A stretch of 64,000 bases of DNA from AWTP1-13 sp039808585 (GCA_039808585.1 JBDHTJ010000001.1:1-64000), one strand, 5' to 3'. Positions 9,013 through 18,384 are shown, numbered from the stretch's first letter. Program-made: numbers and translations. The notes: a model not told the origin generated them from the sequence alone.

Positions 9013-10234
9013 GGATCGCCACCACCGGATCGAGTTGCGCGGCCCTCAGCGCCGGCACCGCTGCCGCGCCCACGCCCGTCACGGCCGCCAGCAGCACCGC
9101 GATCATGAACAGCGACGGCTCCAGCACCAGCGGGAACAGCTCGCTGCCGTCCGCCTGCCGCATCATGCCGTGCCAGATGTAGAGGCCCGCGCCTCCCACC
9201 GCCGCCCCGAAGATCGAGCCCGCAAATCCCAATAGCCCGCCCTGTATCAGGAACACGCGCAGGATCTGCCCCTTCGTCGTGCCCATCGCACGCAAAATGC
9301 CGATGTCCTTCGAGCGCTGGATCACCGAAACCACCAGCACGCTCGCGATGCCGAAAGCGACCGAAAGCCCCACGAACACGCGGATCAGCGTGTTCGATGT
9401 CTGCTGCGCGCTGACGGCTGTGAAGAACTGCGCATTGGTCTTGATCCAGCTGTCGGCCTGCACGCCCGTATCGGCCTGCACGCGCTGGGCAACCGTCTCG
9501 GCCTCGTAGGGGTCGGCCACCGTCAGGTCGATGGTCGTCACGCCGCCGACCAGCCCGAACAGCGCCTGCGCCGTGCGCAAGGCCACGAAGGTGGAACGCT
9601 GGTTGGCGCCCTTGTTGCCGAGGTCGAAGATGCCCGAGATCGTCAGCACGCGCGTAGCGCCCGTCGCCGCCGACACGATGATCTTCTCGCCCACGCCGAC
9701 ACCGAGGTCCTTGGCAAGCTCGGTGCCGACCAGGATATCGTCGGTAAGCACGCGCACCTGTCCAGCCACCAGGTAGTCGGGAATGCGCACGACATTGAAA
9801 TAAACGTCGGGGTCGATGCCGGTCATGCTGATGGAGCGGCTCGCAGCCCCCCGCACGGCAAGCGCCGAGCCGCCCATCGTCGGCGACACGTTGGTGATCT
9901 CCGGCCAGCGTGACAGCTGCGCGCGCACCTTCTGCCACTGGTCGATCGAGCGCACGCGCTGCACCGGTCTTTGCACGATGGGCACAACCACCTCGCCCGT
10001 GCCCGGCGTCCGCAACACCCGCGCCTGTTCTTCCGGTGGAATGAGCTGGATGTGGGGCTGCGAGGTCAGCACGCGCTTCAGGAAGTTCTGCTGCAGGCTC
10101 GCCAGGAGTGCCGACATGAACACGATCACCGCCACACCGATCGCCACCGCCACCACGATGAACAGCGTCTGCATGCGCCCTTCCCGCAGGAAGCGCAGCG
10201 CCGTGATCCACTCGAAGGGCGCGAGGCGGTTCAT
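9005..10234 (-). CDS. ABC transporter permease, FtsX/MacB/DevC family
   Basis: A 409-residue permease with one N-terminal membrane segment (about residues 24-46), a large periplasmic MacB_PCD-like domain (about 50-260) and three C-terminal segments (about 285-400), the FtsX-domain layout. Motifs such as RSKDIGILRAMGTTKGQI and the terminal PALRAAQLDPVVAIRG are diagnostic of this superfamily. It overlaps the ATPase gene by 8 bases and the adaptor gene by 4. With the HlyD-like partner it resembles DevBCA/MacAB exporters, which move lipids, peptides or small toxic molecules across the envelope. The substrate is not determinable. Confidence 0.9.
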
Positions 10235-11541
10235 GGCTGTTTCTGCGGCGCAAGGCGCGCGCGCATGTGCGTGCCGTCATGGATCTTGGTCGCAGTCACC
10301 GGCACCACGAGATCGCCCTCGTCGAGGCCTTCCAGCACCTCCGCATTGCCGCCGCTGACGAGGCCGAGCTTCACCGGCTGCGCCACCGCCTTCAGTCCCT
10401 TCACCTTCAAGACCCACGGCGCCCCCTTCGCAACGTCGCGCACCGTGGCAGCGGGCACGACGAGCGCCGCCGGATGCCGCGTCGTCTCGATGTCGACGGA
10501 AACCGTCATGTCCTGGCGCAGATAGGACGGCGGCTTGTCCACGCTCAGCTTCACCTCCACCGAGGCGCGCTGCAAATCGACGCCCGGATTGATGAGCGAC
10601 ACCACCGCCGGAAATCGCTCCTTCGGGTAGGCGTCGGCTGATGCGAGTGCCTTCTGGCCAAGGGCGAGCAGGCCCAGGTTCTTTTCGTCGATCAGAACCA
10701 CGAGCTGCGTCTTGCCGAACGGCGAGAGCCGCATCAGCACGTTGGTCGGCTGCACCACGTTGCCGCGCTCGACATCGCGCGAGATCAGCACGCCGTCGCG
10801 CGGCGCCTTGATCACGGTGTAGCTCAGGCGTGACTGCGCCGTCGAAAGCGCGGCGCGCGCCTGGCGCAGCTGCGTTTCGGCCAGCACGTAGTCGCTGCCG
10901 CCCTCGCTGTTGGTGTAGACTTGCAGTTCGGCGCTGCGCACCTGGGCGCGCGCAATCGCCAGCGCCCGCGTCGCGTCTTCCAGCACCACCCGTGTTCCCA
11001 CGCCGTCGCGGGCAAGCTTCTCCGCACGGTCGAATGTCGCCTGCGCGTTGACGAGCGTCGCCTGCGCCTGGGTAAGTGTCTCGCGAGCGGAAGGCAGCAC
11101 CAGTTCCCTGATCTGTTTCAGCCGCGCCTCGGCCTGCGCCACGGCGCCTTCGGTCTGCACGACTGCTGCCTTGGCTTCCCGGTCGTCGAGCACCACCAAC
11201 ACGTCGCCGGCCTTCACCTCCTGCCCTTGCTCCACCGGCACGTCCACCACCACACCCGTGACCTGGCTGCCGATGTTCACGCGATAGGGCGCTTCCACGT
11301 GTCCTGCCGCCACGATGCTCTGCACGAAATCCGCCCGCCGCACCGCCTCCACCTGCACCACGGGTCCGAAGGCGAGGGGGATGATGAAGTAGTTGAGCAC
11401 GAGCAGCGTCGCCACTGCGATGATGATCGGCTTGCGGTAGCCCCACGCCACGCGCAACGGTCGCAGCACGCGGCGCAGCGTGGTCGCGCCCGTCTCCTCA
11501 CCCGCCTTGATGTCGGTGCCCTGGTCGTGCTTGAACTGCAT
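10231..11541 (-). CDS. HlyD/MacA-type periplasmic adaptor subunit
   Basis: Membrane-fusion protein (436 residues) linking the inner-membrane ABC permease to an outer-membrane channel. A transmembrane anchor lies at about 36-58. A biotinyl-lipoyl half motif follows (VNIGSQVTGVVVDVPVEQG), then a coiled-coil hairpin rich in Ala/Gln/Glu (about 110-215), the second lipoyl half (IKAPRDGVLISRDVERG) and a beta-barrel domain. The ATG at 11541 gives a normal short cytoplasmic tail; upstream sequence in frame looks non-coding. It is the first gene of the operon. No TolC-like outer-membrane gene is nearby, so the system probably recruits a shared one. Confidence 0.9.
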   Translation of the reverse strand: MQFKHDQGTDIKAGEETGATTLRRVLRPLRVAWGYRKPIIIAVATLLVLNYFIIPLAFGPVVQVEAVRRADFVQSIVAAGHVEAPYRVNIGSQVTGVVVDVPVEQGQEVKAGDVLVVLDDREAKAAVVQTEGAVAQAEARLKQIRELVLPSARETLTQAQATLVNAQATFDRAEKLARDGVGTRVVLEDATRALAIARAQVRSAELQVYTNSEGGSDYVLAETQLRQARAALSTAQSRLSYTVIKAPRDGVLISRDVERGNVVQPTNVLMRLSPFGKTQLVVLIDEKNLGLLALGQKALASADAYPKERFPAVVSLINPGVDLQRASVEVKLSVDKPPSYLRQDMTVSVDIETTRHPAALVVPAATVRDVAKGAPWVLKVKGLKAVAQPVKLGLVSGGNAEVLEGLDEGDLVVPVTATKIHDGTHMRARLAPQKQP

Positions 11542-11821
11542 GTCCTGCTCTTGTCGCGATCGACGCTCAAGGAATTGCCCTGGCCCTCCCGATCCCGCTC
11601 CCATCCCTTAGGTCGCGGCCTTGCACGGCTTCGGGCGACGGTCGCAGACGTGCTTCTCCCCGATATGGGGTTTTCCGCACCCTTCCAGATCCTTTGCGGG
11701 GTGCGCTTTGCCCCTGATCAATTAAACGCGCCAATTCTGCCCGCGCTACGGCAAACTGCCGCTTCGGTTAGCGCGCCGGGGCGCCCGCGAAGCATAAGTA
11801 GGGCGCGCGGCAAGCGCAGGG

Positions 11822-11851
11822 CTGGGTTGGCCCGCCGTGCGCGTAACCCAG
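11822..11851. repeat. Imperfect palindromic intergenic element, GGGTT-type
   Basis: CTGGGTT and AACCCAG pair across a 16-base GC-rich loop, surrounded by TAGGGCGCGCGG and further GC-rich sequence. A related hairpin (CTGGG..CGCGCA / TGCGC..CCCAG) occurs at 48115-48145. Such GGGTTAGCGC-like palindromes are dispersed between genes in many alphaproteobacteria. The rest of the 570-base gap (11542-12112) contains the composite repeat at 11963-12073 and no gene that I can support. Confidence 0.5.
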
Positions 11852-11962
11852 CAGCGACGAGGATGGGGAAAATACGCTGGCTTATGCAGCCTGCGCTGCC
11901 AACCAAGCTACAGCCCACGACTGGGGTCGACACCAATCGGGCAACGCATCCCGTCCCCCGCC

Positions 11963-12073
11963 CGTCATCTCCGCGCAGGCGGAGATCCACGCAAATCCGA
12001 GAGAAGGCTGAACCTCTCCTGTCGCCTTCCCGGCCGAGCGGAGCGAGCGCCGGGATCTATCCCCGTTACGAAA
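11963..12073 (+). repeat. Composite palindromic intergenic repeat, divergent copy
   Basis: About 111 bases made of two hairpins: a left one with TCTCCGCGCAGGCGGAGA and a right one with CCCGGCCGAGCGGAGCGAGC then GCCGGGATCT. It is the same design as the 112-base element inside the 270-bp tandem units near 19.6-20.2 kb and the inverted copy at 47878-47991. The middle segment differs between copies while the hairpins are conserved. Confidence 0.75.
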
Positions 12074-12112
12074 ATGGCAAGGGGAAAGATCCAAGCCGGA
12101 CTGCAGCGGCCC

Positions 12113-12829
12113 TCACTGCGGCCAGCAGAACTTCTCGTCCATTTCATTCTGCTTGCGGCCCTCGTGCAGGGCTTCGAGATTCTTCGGATCCGCGAGATGG
12201 GCCTGCTCTTTCTCGAGATTGCCGCGGGCCTTCGCCACGGCCTCCTTCAGCAGCGCCTTGCGATCCTTGTCACGCGCCGGCAGCTGCTCCATGAAAACGG
12301 CCTGATACGGGTTCGCCTCCACCCAGGCCAGCGCCTTCACCCGCGCCTGCTTCTGCTTCTCCACATCGCAGAAGGCATACCCGTTGATGTAAGGGCCTGC
12401 CAGTTGGCTGAAGGCGGCCATGGCCTGCGCCGATTGCGCCAATTCCCGCGTGCCCGGGGCGATCACTTCGGCCAGCGTGAAATAGCGGTCCTTCGCCGCG
12501 TAGAACCAGAACACGGCTTCATCGCGCAGGCCGAAATCGTAGAGGCGGATGGCGAGCACCATCATCGTCATCGGCGTCGTGAGGCCGGGCTTGCCCAGGA
12601 TCATGTCGCGCACGGCAAGCACGTTCTCCCGCTTCGTCGAGGCGAGCAGCGCCGTGTAGGGCCCACCCACGCTCACCTGCGGCGCCTCATCCGGCGTGCG
12701 CGCGGCGCGGTAGAACGGTTCGACATAGACGGGGATGTGGCGCACCGGCTCCGCCGCGAAGCCGCCAGCCCCCGTGAGCGTCGCAAGCAGTGCCGTTAGA
12801 AGCGCTGTCCGAAGAAATCTTGCCCGCAT
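12113..12829 (-). CDS. Exported protein of unknown function
   Basis: A 238-residue protein with a clear signal peptide (basic MRARFLR start, hydrophobic stretch to about residue 22, Ala-X-Ala-like end near GGFAAEP). The mature part is mainly helical, with sequences such as FGLRDEAVFWFYAAKDRY and a charged Lys/Glu-rich C-terminus, and has two cysteines that might form a disulphide (GYAFCDVEK and EKFCWPQ). I do not recognise the family. It follows livF on the same strand after 147 bases and could be co-transcribed, but it does not look like a transporter component. Confidence 0.75.
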   Translation of the reverse strand: MRARFLRTALLTALLATLTGAGGFAAEPVRHIPVYVEPFYRAARTPDEAPQVSVGGPYTALLASTKRENVLAVRDMILGKPGLTTPMTMMVLAIRLYDFGLRDEAVFWFYAAKDRYFTLAEVIAPGTRELAQSAQAMAAFSQLAGPYINGYAFCDVEKQKQARVKALAWVEANPYQAVFMEQLPARDKDRKALLKEAVAKARGNLEKEQAHLADPKNLEALHEGRKQNEMDEKFCWPQ

Positions 12830-12976
12830 CTCTCGCTCCGCCTGGTGGTGCGCGCGCAGGCGCGACGAGCCGGCAGTAGATCCGCCACCCGCAGGCTGTC
12901 AAGCGCACGGGGCGCAGCACACCGCCCCGCGATCTTGTCGGACGTGATGGAAAGCCGATTGCCCCGAACGCTCTCG

Positions 12977-13684
12977 CTAGCCGCCGAGGAAGATCCGGCG
13001 CACCTCGGGGCTGTCGATGAGCGAGGATGATGGGCCCGAGATGGCCAGCCGCCCGCTTTCCAGGATATACCCGCGCGTTGCCATCGAAAGCGCAAGCCGC
13101 ACGTTCTGCTCGATGAACAGGATCGCCATGCCTTCCTGCTTCAGCCGCTCGAACACGCCCTGCATCTGCTCCATCACCTGCGGCGCGAGGCCCAGGAACG
13201 GTTCGTCCACCATCAGCAGGCGCGGCAGCGACATCAGCCCGCGCGCAATCGCCAGCATCTGCTGCTCGCCACCCGACATCGTTCGCGCAAGCTGGTCCCT
13301 GCGCTCTTCCAGCCGCGGGAAAAGGGCAAAGGCGCGCTTCAGCGAAGCCTCGCGCTCCGCCTTCGCGCGCGGATGCCACGCGCCAAGCTTCAGGTTCTGC
13401 AGCACCGTCAGATGCGGGAACACGCGCCGCCGCTCCAGCACGTGCGCGATGCCGATCGGCGCGCGCGCATGCGTCGGCTCGCGCACGATGCTCTGGCCGT
13501 CGAACACGATGTCGCCGGCCTTGGCGCGGTTCAGGCCCGAGATGGTGTTGACCACGGTGCTTTTGCCAGAGCCGTTGGGGCCCAGCAGCGCCACGCTTTC
13601 GCCCGCGGCCACGCCGAGGGATACGCCCCACACGACCTGGTAGTCGCCGTAGGCGACCTCGAGACCCTTCACCTCAAGCAACAT
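12977..13684 (-). CDS. livF: Branched-chain amino-acid-type ABC transporter ATPase LivF
   Basis: The second ATPase (235 residues) of a HAAT-type uptake system. Walker A GPNGSGKST, signature MSGGEQQMLAIARGL, Walker B LLMVDEPFLGLAP and a switch histidine position occupied by Gln (LFIEQNVRLAL), as is normal in LivF. The ATG at 13684 gives the standard MLLEVKGLEVAYG start and overlaps the end of livG by 11 bases. Last of four tightly packed genes livH-livM-livG-livF. Substrates of this family include leucine/isoleucine/valine, urea, amides and aromatic acids; the sequence does not decide. Confidence 0.93.
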   Translation of the reverse strand: MLLEVKGLEVAYGDYQVVWGVSLGVAAGESVALLGPNGSGKSTVVNTISGLNRAKAGDIVFDGQSIVREPTHARAPIGIAHVLERRRVFPHLTVLQNLKLGAWHPRAKAEREASLKRAFALFPRLEERRDQLARTMSGGEQQMLAIARGLMSLPRLLMVDEPFLGLAPQVMEQMQGVFERLKQEGMAILFIEQNVRLALSMATRGYILESGRLAISGPSSSLIDSPEVRRIFLGG

Positions 13685-14402
13685 GTGGCGTCGACCCCAG
13701 GTAGGCATCCACGACGGCCGCGTCCTGGCGCACGTCTTCCGGCTTGCCGAAGGCGATGCGGCGGCCGGCGAACAGCGCGAGGATGCGATCGGAAATACGC
13801 ATCATCACTTGCATGTTGTGCTCGATGGTCACGATCGTCATGCCCTGCCGCTTCAACTCGAGCACGAGATCGACGAGGCCCGGGATGGTGCGCTGGTCCA
13901 CGCCGCCCGTCACCTCGTCCATCAGGATCAGGCGCGGCTTGGTGGCAAGACCGCGCGCCAACTCCAGCCGCTTGCGCTGGCCCGTGGAAAGTTCCCGCGC
14001 GAAGTGATGCCGCTTCTCCAGGAGGTCCACGAAGGCGATGGATTCAAGCGCGATATCGCGCGCCTCGTGCATGTTGGCGGTGCGGGCAAGCGCCCCCACC
14101 ATCACGTTCTCCGTGACGGTGAGTTCGGTGAACGGCTTGAGCTTCTGGAACGTCCGCGCGATGCCGAGCTTGTTGATCTTGTCGGGCCGCATGCCCGTGA
14201 TGTCCTGGCCTGCGAACGTCACGCTGCCGGTATCGGGCTTCTGGAAGTTGGTCAGCAGGTCGAACAGGGTGGACTTGCCGGCGCCATTGGGCCCGATGAT
14301 GCCCAGGATCTCGCCTTCGTTCACGTCGAAGGTGATGTCGTTATTGGCCGTGATGCCGCCGAAGCGTTTTGTCACGCCCTTCACGTCGAGGATCACGCTC
14401 AT
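13674..14402 (-). CDS. livG: Branched-chain amino-acid-type ABC transporter ATPase LivG
   Basis: First ATPase of the importer, 242 residues. Walker A GPNGAGKST, the LivG-typical IARTFQKLKPFTELTVTENV Q-loop region, signature LSTGQRKRLELARGL and the H-loop IEHNMQ are present. The post-Walker-B segment reads LILMDEVTGGVD instead of the usual DEPAAGLN; the catalytic Glu is kept, so it should be active. The start at 14402 was chosen because MSVILDVKGVTKRFGG is the normal N-terminus and it overlaps the end of livM by 4 bases, a translational-coupling arrangement. Confidence 0.93.
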   Translation of the reverse strand: MSVILDVKGVTKRFGGITANNDITFDVNEGEILGIIGPNGAGKSTLFDLLTNFQKPDTGSVTFAGQDITGMRPDKINKLGIARTFQKLKPFTELTVTENVMVGALARTANMHEARDIALESIAFVDLLEKRHHFARELSTGQRKRLELARGLATKPRLILMDEVTGGVDQRTIPGLVDLVLELKRQGMTIVTIEHNMQVMMRISDRILALFAGRRIAFGKPEDVRQDAAVVDAYLGSTPHVA

Positions 14403-15481
14403 GGCCGGGCCTCCGCAGCGGTCGAGGCCGTGGCGGCAACGGCGGGGTCGGGCTCTCCGGGAAGCACGCGGCGGCGCAGGCGCTCGGAGAACAGGCTCAC
14501 GATGCCGGCTGGCCGCCACATGCAGATCGCCATGATCAGCAGCCCATAGATGATGAGATCGATGGTCTTGCCCGTGCCGCCCAGCCAGATGCGGCTGTAC
14601 TCTGACAGCGGCACCAGGATCGCTGCGCCCAGCGCCGGTCCCCACAACGTGCCCGAGCCCCCCAGCACCGTCATCAGCACCACGATCACCGAGATGTCGG
14701 CCGAGAACACGCGTTCAGGATCGAGCACGAGGATGTATTGCGCATAGAATGCGCCGGCCACCGACATCATGGCGGCAGACAGCATGAACGCCAGCACCTT
14801 GTGCTTGGCCACGCCGATGCCGAGGCTCGCCGCTGCATCCGGCTCGTCGCGCACCGCCTGCAGCCGGAAGCCGAAGCGGCTGCGGCGCAAATACCAGACC
14901 AGCAGGAAGCCCAGCGCCGCTGCGCCGAGCGACAGATAATAGTAGGGCACTTTGCTCGTATGGAACTGCAGGTCGAGCCACGGCGAGCCGCGTTTGATCG
15001 GATACATCAGGCCAGAGGCCGCACCCACGTAGTCCCAGCGCTGGAAGATGATCTGCACGCTGGAGCCGATCAGCAGGGTGGCGATGGCGAAGTAATGCCC
15101 CTTCAGGCGCAGCGTCGGCAGGCCCACGGCCAACGCCGTCAGTGCTGCCATGCCCATGCCGACGAGCATGCCGATCCACGGCGTGATCCCGAATCGCACT
15201 GCCAACACGCCGGTGGCATAGGCACCGATGCCGAAGAACATCGCGTGCCCCAGGCTGATCTGTCCGGAAAGGCCGGCCATCACGTTCCACGCCTGCGCCA
15301 TCAGCGCATAGAGGAAGATCAGGATCATCACATGGTGCGAGAACGTCGTCGTGCCCACCAGCGGGAATGCCACCAGCACGACGGCCAGCAGCGCCCCGAA
15401 GGCAAGGGCGAAGAGCGGGGGGCGTGGCCACAGGGGCTCGCCGCGTGCGGCTTCAAGAAGGCGCGCTTTGTCGGTCGTCAT
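14399..15481 (-). CDS. livM: Branched-chain amino-acid-type ABC transporter permease LivM
   Basis: Inner-membrane permease of 360 residues with multiple hydrophobic segments between about 25 and 335. Family motifs include GLSGQISLGHAMFFGIGAY, RLKGHYFAIATL and TVLGGSGTLWGPALGA. A hydrophilic C-terminal tail of about 25 residues has no homology that I recognise. It pairs with LivH to form the translocation path. It lies three bases downstream of livH and overlaps livG. Confidence 0.93.
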   Translation of the reverse strand: MTTDKARLLEAARGEPLWPRPPLFALAFGALLAVVLVAFPLVGTTTFSHHVMILIFLYALMAQAWNVMAGLSGQISLGHAMFFGIGAYATGVLAVRFGITPWIGMLVGMGMAALTALAVGLPTLRLKGHYFAIATLLIGSSVQIIFQRWDYVGAASGLMYPIKRGSPWLDLQFHTSKVPYYYLSLGAAALGFLLVWYLRRSRFGFRLQAVRDEPDAAASLGIGVAKHKVLAFMLSAAMMSVAGAFYAQYILVLDPERVFSADISVIVVLMTVLGGSGTLWGPALGAAILVPLSEYSRIWLGGTGKTIDLIIYGLLIMAICMWRPAGIVSLFSERLRRRVLPGEPDPAVAATASTAAEARP

Positions 15482-15484
15482 GGA

Positions 15485-16348
15485 TCAGAACCTGCCGAAG
15501 AGACCGGTGGGGCGTGCGATGACGACAGCAAGGTACAACCCGAACACGATGAGCGCCTTATAGGAAGGATCGAACAGCACGCCGCCCACCGACTCCACGA
15601 GACCGATGAGGACGCCGGCAACGAGGCTGCCGAGGATGCTGCCGAAGCCGCCCAGCGCCACCGCCACGAAGGCGAGCAAAGCAAAATTCACGCCGACATC
15701 TGGGAAGATGTAGAAGAATGTCGACAGCATGCTGCCGGCCACCCCGACGCAGCCGAGCCCGATCGCCCATCCCAGTGCCGACATCCGCTCCGTGGGGATG
15801 CCCATCACGGCGGCTGCCTGCCTGTCCTGGGACGTGGCCTGCAGGGCAAGCCCCGTCTCCGTGCGTGTCACGAAGAGATAAAGCAGCACGAAGGCCAGAA
15901 GGCAGATGCCGCCGGCCACCAGCTGCGGCTGCCCGATGAACACGGTGCCGATCTGCACCCGGCCTGCGATCATCGGGTTGGTGATAGTGCGGAAGTCCGG
16001 GGTCCACAGGAATTGTGCGCCTGCGCGGAGAGCCACGGCCAGGCCGAACGTGCCGCAGACTTGTGCAAGCATCGGCGCCGTCAGCAGCCGTCTGATCACG
16101 CCGTAATGCACCGCAAGACCAGCGAGCCCGAGCAGGATCACCACGAGTGGCAATGAAAGCAGGGGATCGAGGCCCAGAACCCAGAACCAGAACGAGGCGA
16201 ACATGGCGAGCATCAAAAACTCGCCGTGTGCAAAATTAACAATCTCCATAAGCCCAAATATTAGGCTCAAACCTACGGCGACGAGCGCATAGATGAGCCC
16301 CATCAGGAGGCCGCTGATGACAGCTTGCAGGAGAACTTCGGTAGACAA
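15485..16348 (-). CDS. livH: Branched-chain amino-acid-type ABC transporter permease LivH
   Basis: Permease partner of LivM, about 287 residues with 7-8 membrane segments. SGLLMGLIYALVAVGLSLIF, MEIVNFAHGEFLMLAMF and VALGGFGSILGSLVAGVLIG are family hallmarks. I place the start at a TTG at 16348 because it yields the usual short N-terminus and is preceded 10 bases upstream by GGAG. A longer reading would have to begin at another TTG that overlaps the start of livK, leaving no room for the divergent promoters. First gene of livHMGF. Confidence 0.88.
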   Translation of the reverse strand: MSTEVLLQAVISGLLMGLIYALVAVGLSLIFGLMEIVNFAHGEFLMLAMFASFWFWVLGLDPLLSLPLVVILLGLAGLAVHYGVIRRLLTAPMLAQVCGTFGLAVALRAGAQFLWTPDFRTITNPMIAGRVQIGTVFIGQPQLVAGGICLLAFVLLYLFVTRTETGLALQATSQDRQAAAVMGIPTERMSALGWAIGLGCVGVAGSMLSTFFYIFPDVGVNFALLAFVAVALGGFGSILGSLVAGVLIGLVESVGGVLFDPSYKALIVFGLYLAVVIARPTGLFGRF

Positions 16349-16379
16349 TTGACGAACGCTCCAGAAAAACGCGTAATCA
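16349..16379 (+). promoter_or_regulatory. Possible sigma70-type promoter for livK
   Basis: TTGACG at 16349-16354 and CGTAAT at 16372-16377 are separated by 17 bases, followed by a short leader to the livK ATG at 16414 with AGGAG at 16401-16405. The -10 element is a weak match, so this is a tentative promoter, and its -35 abuts the proposed livH start codon. Confidence 0.3.
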
Positions 16380-16413
16380 GGCTGTGGTTTCGCACTGAAA
16401 AGGAGTGAGGTCA

Positions 16414-17676
16414 ATGAACCCCGTGAAAGTCGCCTGTGCGGCAGCCGTGCTTTTTGCCGGCACCGTTGCAGCCCAGGCCCAACAGGAAGTTAAGATCGGT
16501 GCCATCTACCCGCTTTCGGGTCCGGTGGCGCAGGTCGGTATCGACGCCGTCGCTGCCCTGAAGACGGTCGCCGAGATTGTGAATGAAGGGGCAGATCTCC
16601 CGCTACCTCTCGCCAAGAGCAAAGGTCTTTCCGGCCTCGGCGGCGCGAAGGTTAAACTGTTTGTCGCCGACCATCAGGGCAAGCCCGAAGTGGGCTTGAG
16701 CGAAACCGAACGCATGATCACGCAGGACAAGGTGCACGCCATGATCGGCGCGTACTTCTCCTCCGTCACGGCGGCGGCAAGCCAGGCGGCCGAGCGTGCA
16801 GGCGTGCCGTTCCTGAATGCGGCTTCCACGTCTCCGGCACTCACGGAGCGCGGCTTCAAGTTCTTCTTCCGCACCACGCCGACGGACGAAGACTTCTCAA
16901 AGCTCATGTTCGACTTCATGAAGGATCTCTCCGCCAAGACTGGCAAGAAGATCGAAAGCGTCTCTCTCTTCCACGAGGACACTGCCTACGGCTCCGACAG
17001 TGCCAAGGTGCAGAACCGCCTCGCCAAGGAACAGGGCTACGCGGTGAAGGAGGACATCACCTACAAGGCGCAGACCACCTCGCTCACCTCCGAGGTCCAG
17101 CGCCTTAAGGCCGCGAACGCCGACGTGCTGCTGCCGTCGTCCTACACGTCCGACACCTTCCTTCTGCTGCGCACGTCGAAAGAACTCGACTTCAACCCCA
17201 AGCTGATTGTTGCGCAGAACGCCGGCTTCACCGATCCCACGTTCATCTCCACGATGGGCAAGGATGCGGAAGGCTCCATCACGCGCTCGCCCTACAACGG
17301 CGATCTCGCCAAGACCATCCCGCTGATCACCAAGGTCAACGAGATCTTCAAGAAGCACTCGAACGGCCGCGACCTGTCGGACGTGCCCGCGCGCGTCTTC
17401 ACCGGCATGATGACGCTTCTCGACGCCATCAACCGCGCCGGATCGACGGATCCCGAGAAGATCCGTGCGGCACTCGCCGCCACGAACATTCCCGCCGATC
17501 AGCTCATCGTTCCCTATCGGGGCGTGAAGTTCGACGAGAAGGGCCAGAACAACATGGTTCGTCCCATCCTTATGCAGGTGCAGAAGGGTGCCTATTGCAC
17601 CGTCTATCCCTTCGAGCTGAAGACCTGCGAGGTGCAGTATCCGATGCCGACGTGGGCCGAGAAGGCCAAGATGTAA
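16414..17676 (+). CDS. livK: Periplasmic substrate-binding protein of the Liv-type transporter
   Basis: Type I periplasmic binding protein, 420 residues. It begins with a signal peptide (MNPVKVACAAAVLFAGTVAAQAQ). The mature part has the typical KIGAIYPLSGPVAQVGIDA, the hinge-containing VHAMIGAYFSSVTAAASQAA and the second-lobe SLFHEDTAYGSDS. An AGGAG Shine-Dalgarno lies 8 bases before the ATG at 16414. It is divergent from livHMGF and should deliver the ligand to that permease. A conserved pair of cysteines near the C-terminus (YCTVYPFELKTCEVQ) probably forms a disulphide. The ligand is unknown. A hairpin terminator follows. Confidence 0.92.
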   Translation: MNPVKVACAAAVLFAGTVAAQAQQEVKIGAIYPLSGPVAQVGIDAVAALKTVAEIVNEGADLPLPLAKSKGLSGLGGAKVKLFVADHQGKPEVGLSETERMITQDKVHAMIGAYFSSVTAAASQAAERAGVPFLNAASTSPALTERGFKFFFRTTPTDEDFSKLMFDFMKDLSAKTGKKIESVSLFHEDTAYGSDSAKVQNRLAKEQGYAVKEDITYKAQTTSLTSEVQRLKAANADVLLPSSYTSDTFLLLRTSKELDFNPKLIVAQNAGFTDPTFISTMGKDAEGSITRSPYNGDLAKTIPLITKVNEIFKKHSNGRDLSDVPARVFTGMMTLLDAINRAGSTDPEKIRAALAATNIPADQLIVPYRGVKFDEKGQNNMVRPILMQVQKGAYCTVYPFELKTCEVQYPMPTWAEKAKM

Positions 17677-17699
17677 GACGACGACACCGCCACGCGACG

Positions 17700-17729
17700 A
17701 GGCCCGCGGAAATCTCCGCGGGCCTTTTT
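17700..17729. terminator. Rho-independent terminator downstream of livK
   Basis: Perfect 11-bp stem AGGCCCGCGGA / TCCGCGGGCCT with loop AATC, followed by TTTTT at 17725-17729 on the plus strand. It ends livK transcription and sits in the gap to the convergent Lrp-family gene. Confidence 0.9.
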
Positions 17730-17739
17730 CGTTTCCCCC

Positions 17740-18297
17740 TCACGCGCCTGTGGCCCGTCCCCTGCGCTTGCCCTGTTTCCGCGTCGGCGACCGCGCCGCC
17801 TCTTGCTTTCGCTGCTGCACCGCGACCGCTGACAGCGGCAGGTTCGACGTCTGCTTCAACCGATGCAGCACGATCGATGATCTCACGTGCGCGACGCTGC
17901 CGTGCGGCAGCAGCACCTCGTTGAGGATGCGCGACAGGCTCGCCAGGTCCGGCACGACGAGCTTCACCAGATAATCGGCCTCGCCCGTCAACGCGTACGC
18001 CTCCTGCACCTCGTCCAGCCCATCGATCAGGCGCTGGAAGCGGCGGGAGTTCTCCGGCGAATGCGTTGCCAGCCGCACCTCCACGAACACGAGCACGCTC
18101 AGCCCCAGCGCCTCCGCAGAAAGCGCCGCGCGATAGGCCTCGATCACGCCCGCAGCCTCGAGCGTCACCCGCCGACGCGAGCACTGCGAAGGCGAGAGGC
18201 CGACGCGATCTGCCAGCTCGAAGTTGGTCAAACGCCCTTCCTGCTGCAGCGCTGCCAGCAGCTTCAGGTCGATATCATCGATGCGCGAGTCTTGCAT
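17740..18297 (-). CDS. Lrp/AsnC-family transcriptional regulator
   Basis: A 185-residue regulator. The N-terminal winged helix (IDDIDLKLLAALQQEGRLTN, then VGLSPSQCSRRRVTLEAAGV) binds DNA, and a RAM ligand-binding domain follows (VQEAYALTGEADYLVKLVVPDL). A basic C-terminal tail of about 30 residues (RKQGKRRGR) is an addition to the family core. It is divergent from 4-hydroxyphenylpyruvate dioxygenase. In other proteobacteria Lrp-type HpdR regulators sit beside this gene and respond to tyrosine or its catabolites, so that role is the likely one here. Confidence 0.9.
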   Translation of the reverse strand: MQDSRIDDIDLKLLAALQQEGRLTNFELADRVGLSPSQCSRRRVTLEAAGVIEAYRAALSAEALGLSVLVFVEVRLATHSPENSRRFQRLIDGLDEVQEAYALTGEADYLVKLVVPDLASLSRILNEVLLPHGSVAHVRSSIVLHRLKQTSNLPLSAVAVQQRKQEAARSPTRKQGKRRGRATGA

Positions 18298-18384
18298 GAA
18301 TACCTAATTTTATGCGTGAAGAGTGCGTAATAATCTTATCACACACCCCATATTGCAAGCACATTGCGGCTATGGCGCATTAAA

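Noticed and set aside
16349..16414. Extending livH to a TTG overlapping the livK start
   Set aside because: It would leave no room for divergent promoters and adds residues not typical of LivH; the TTG at 16348 has a GGAG in front and the right N-terminus.
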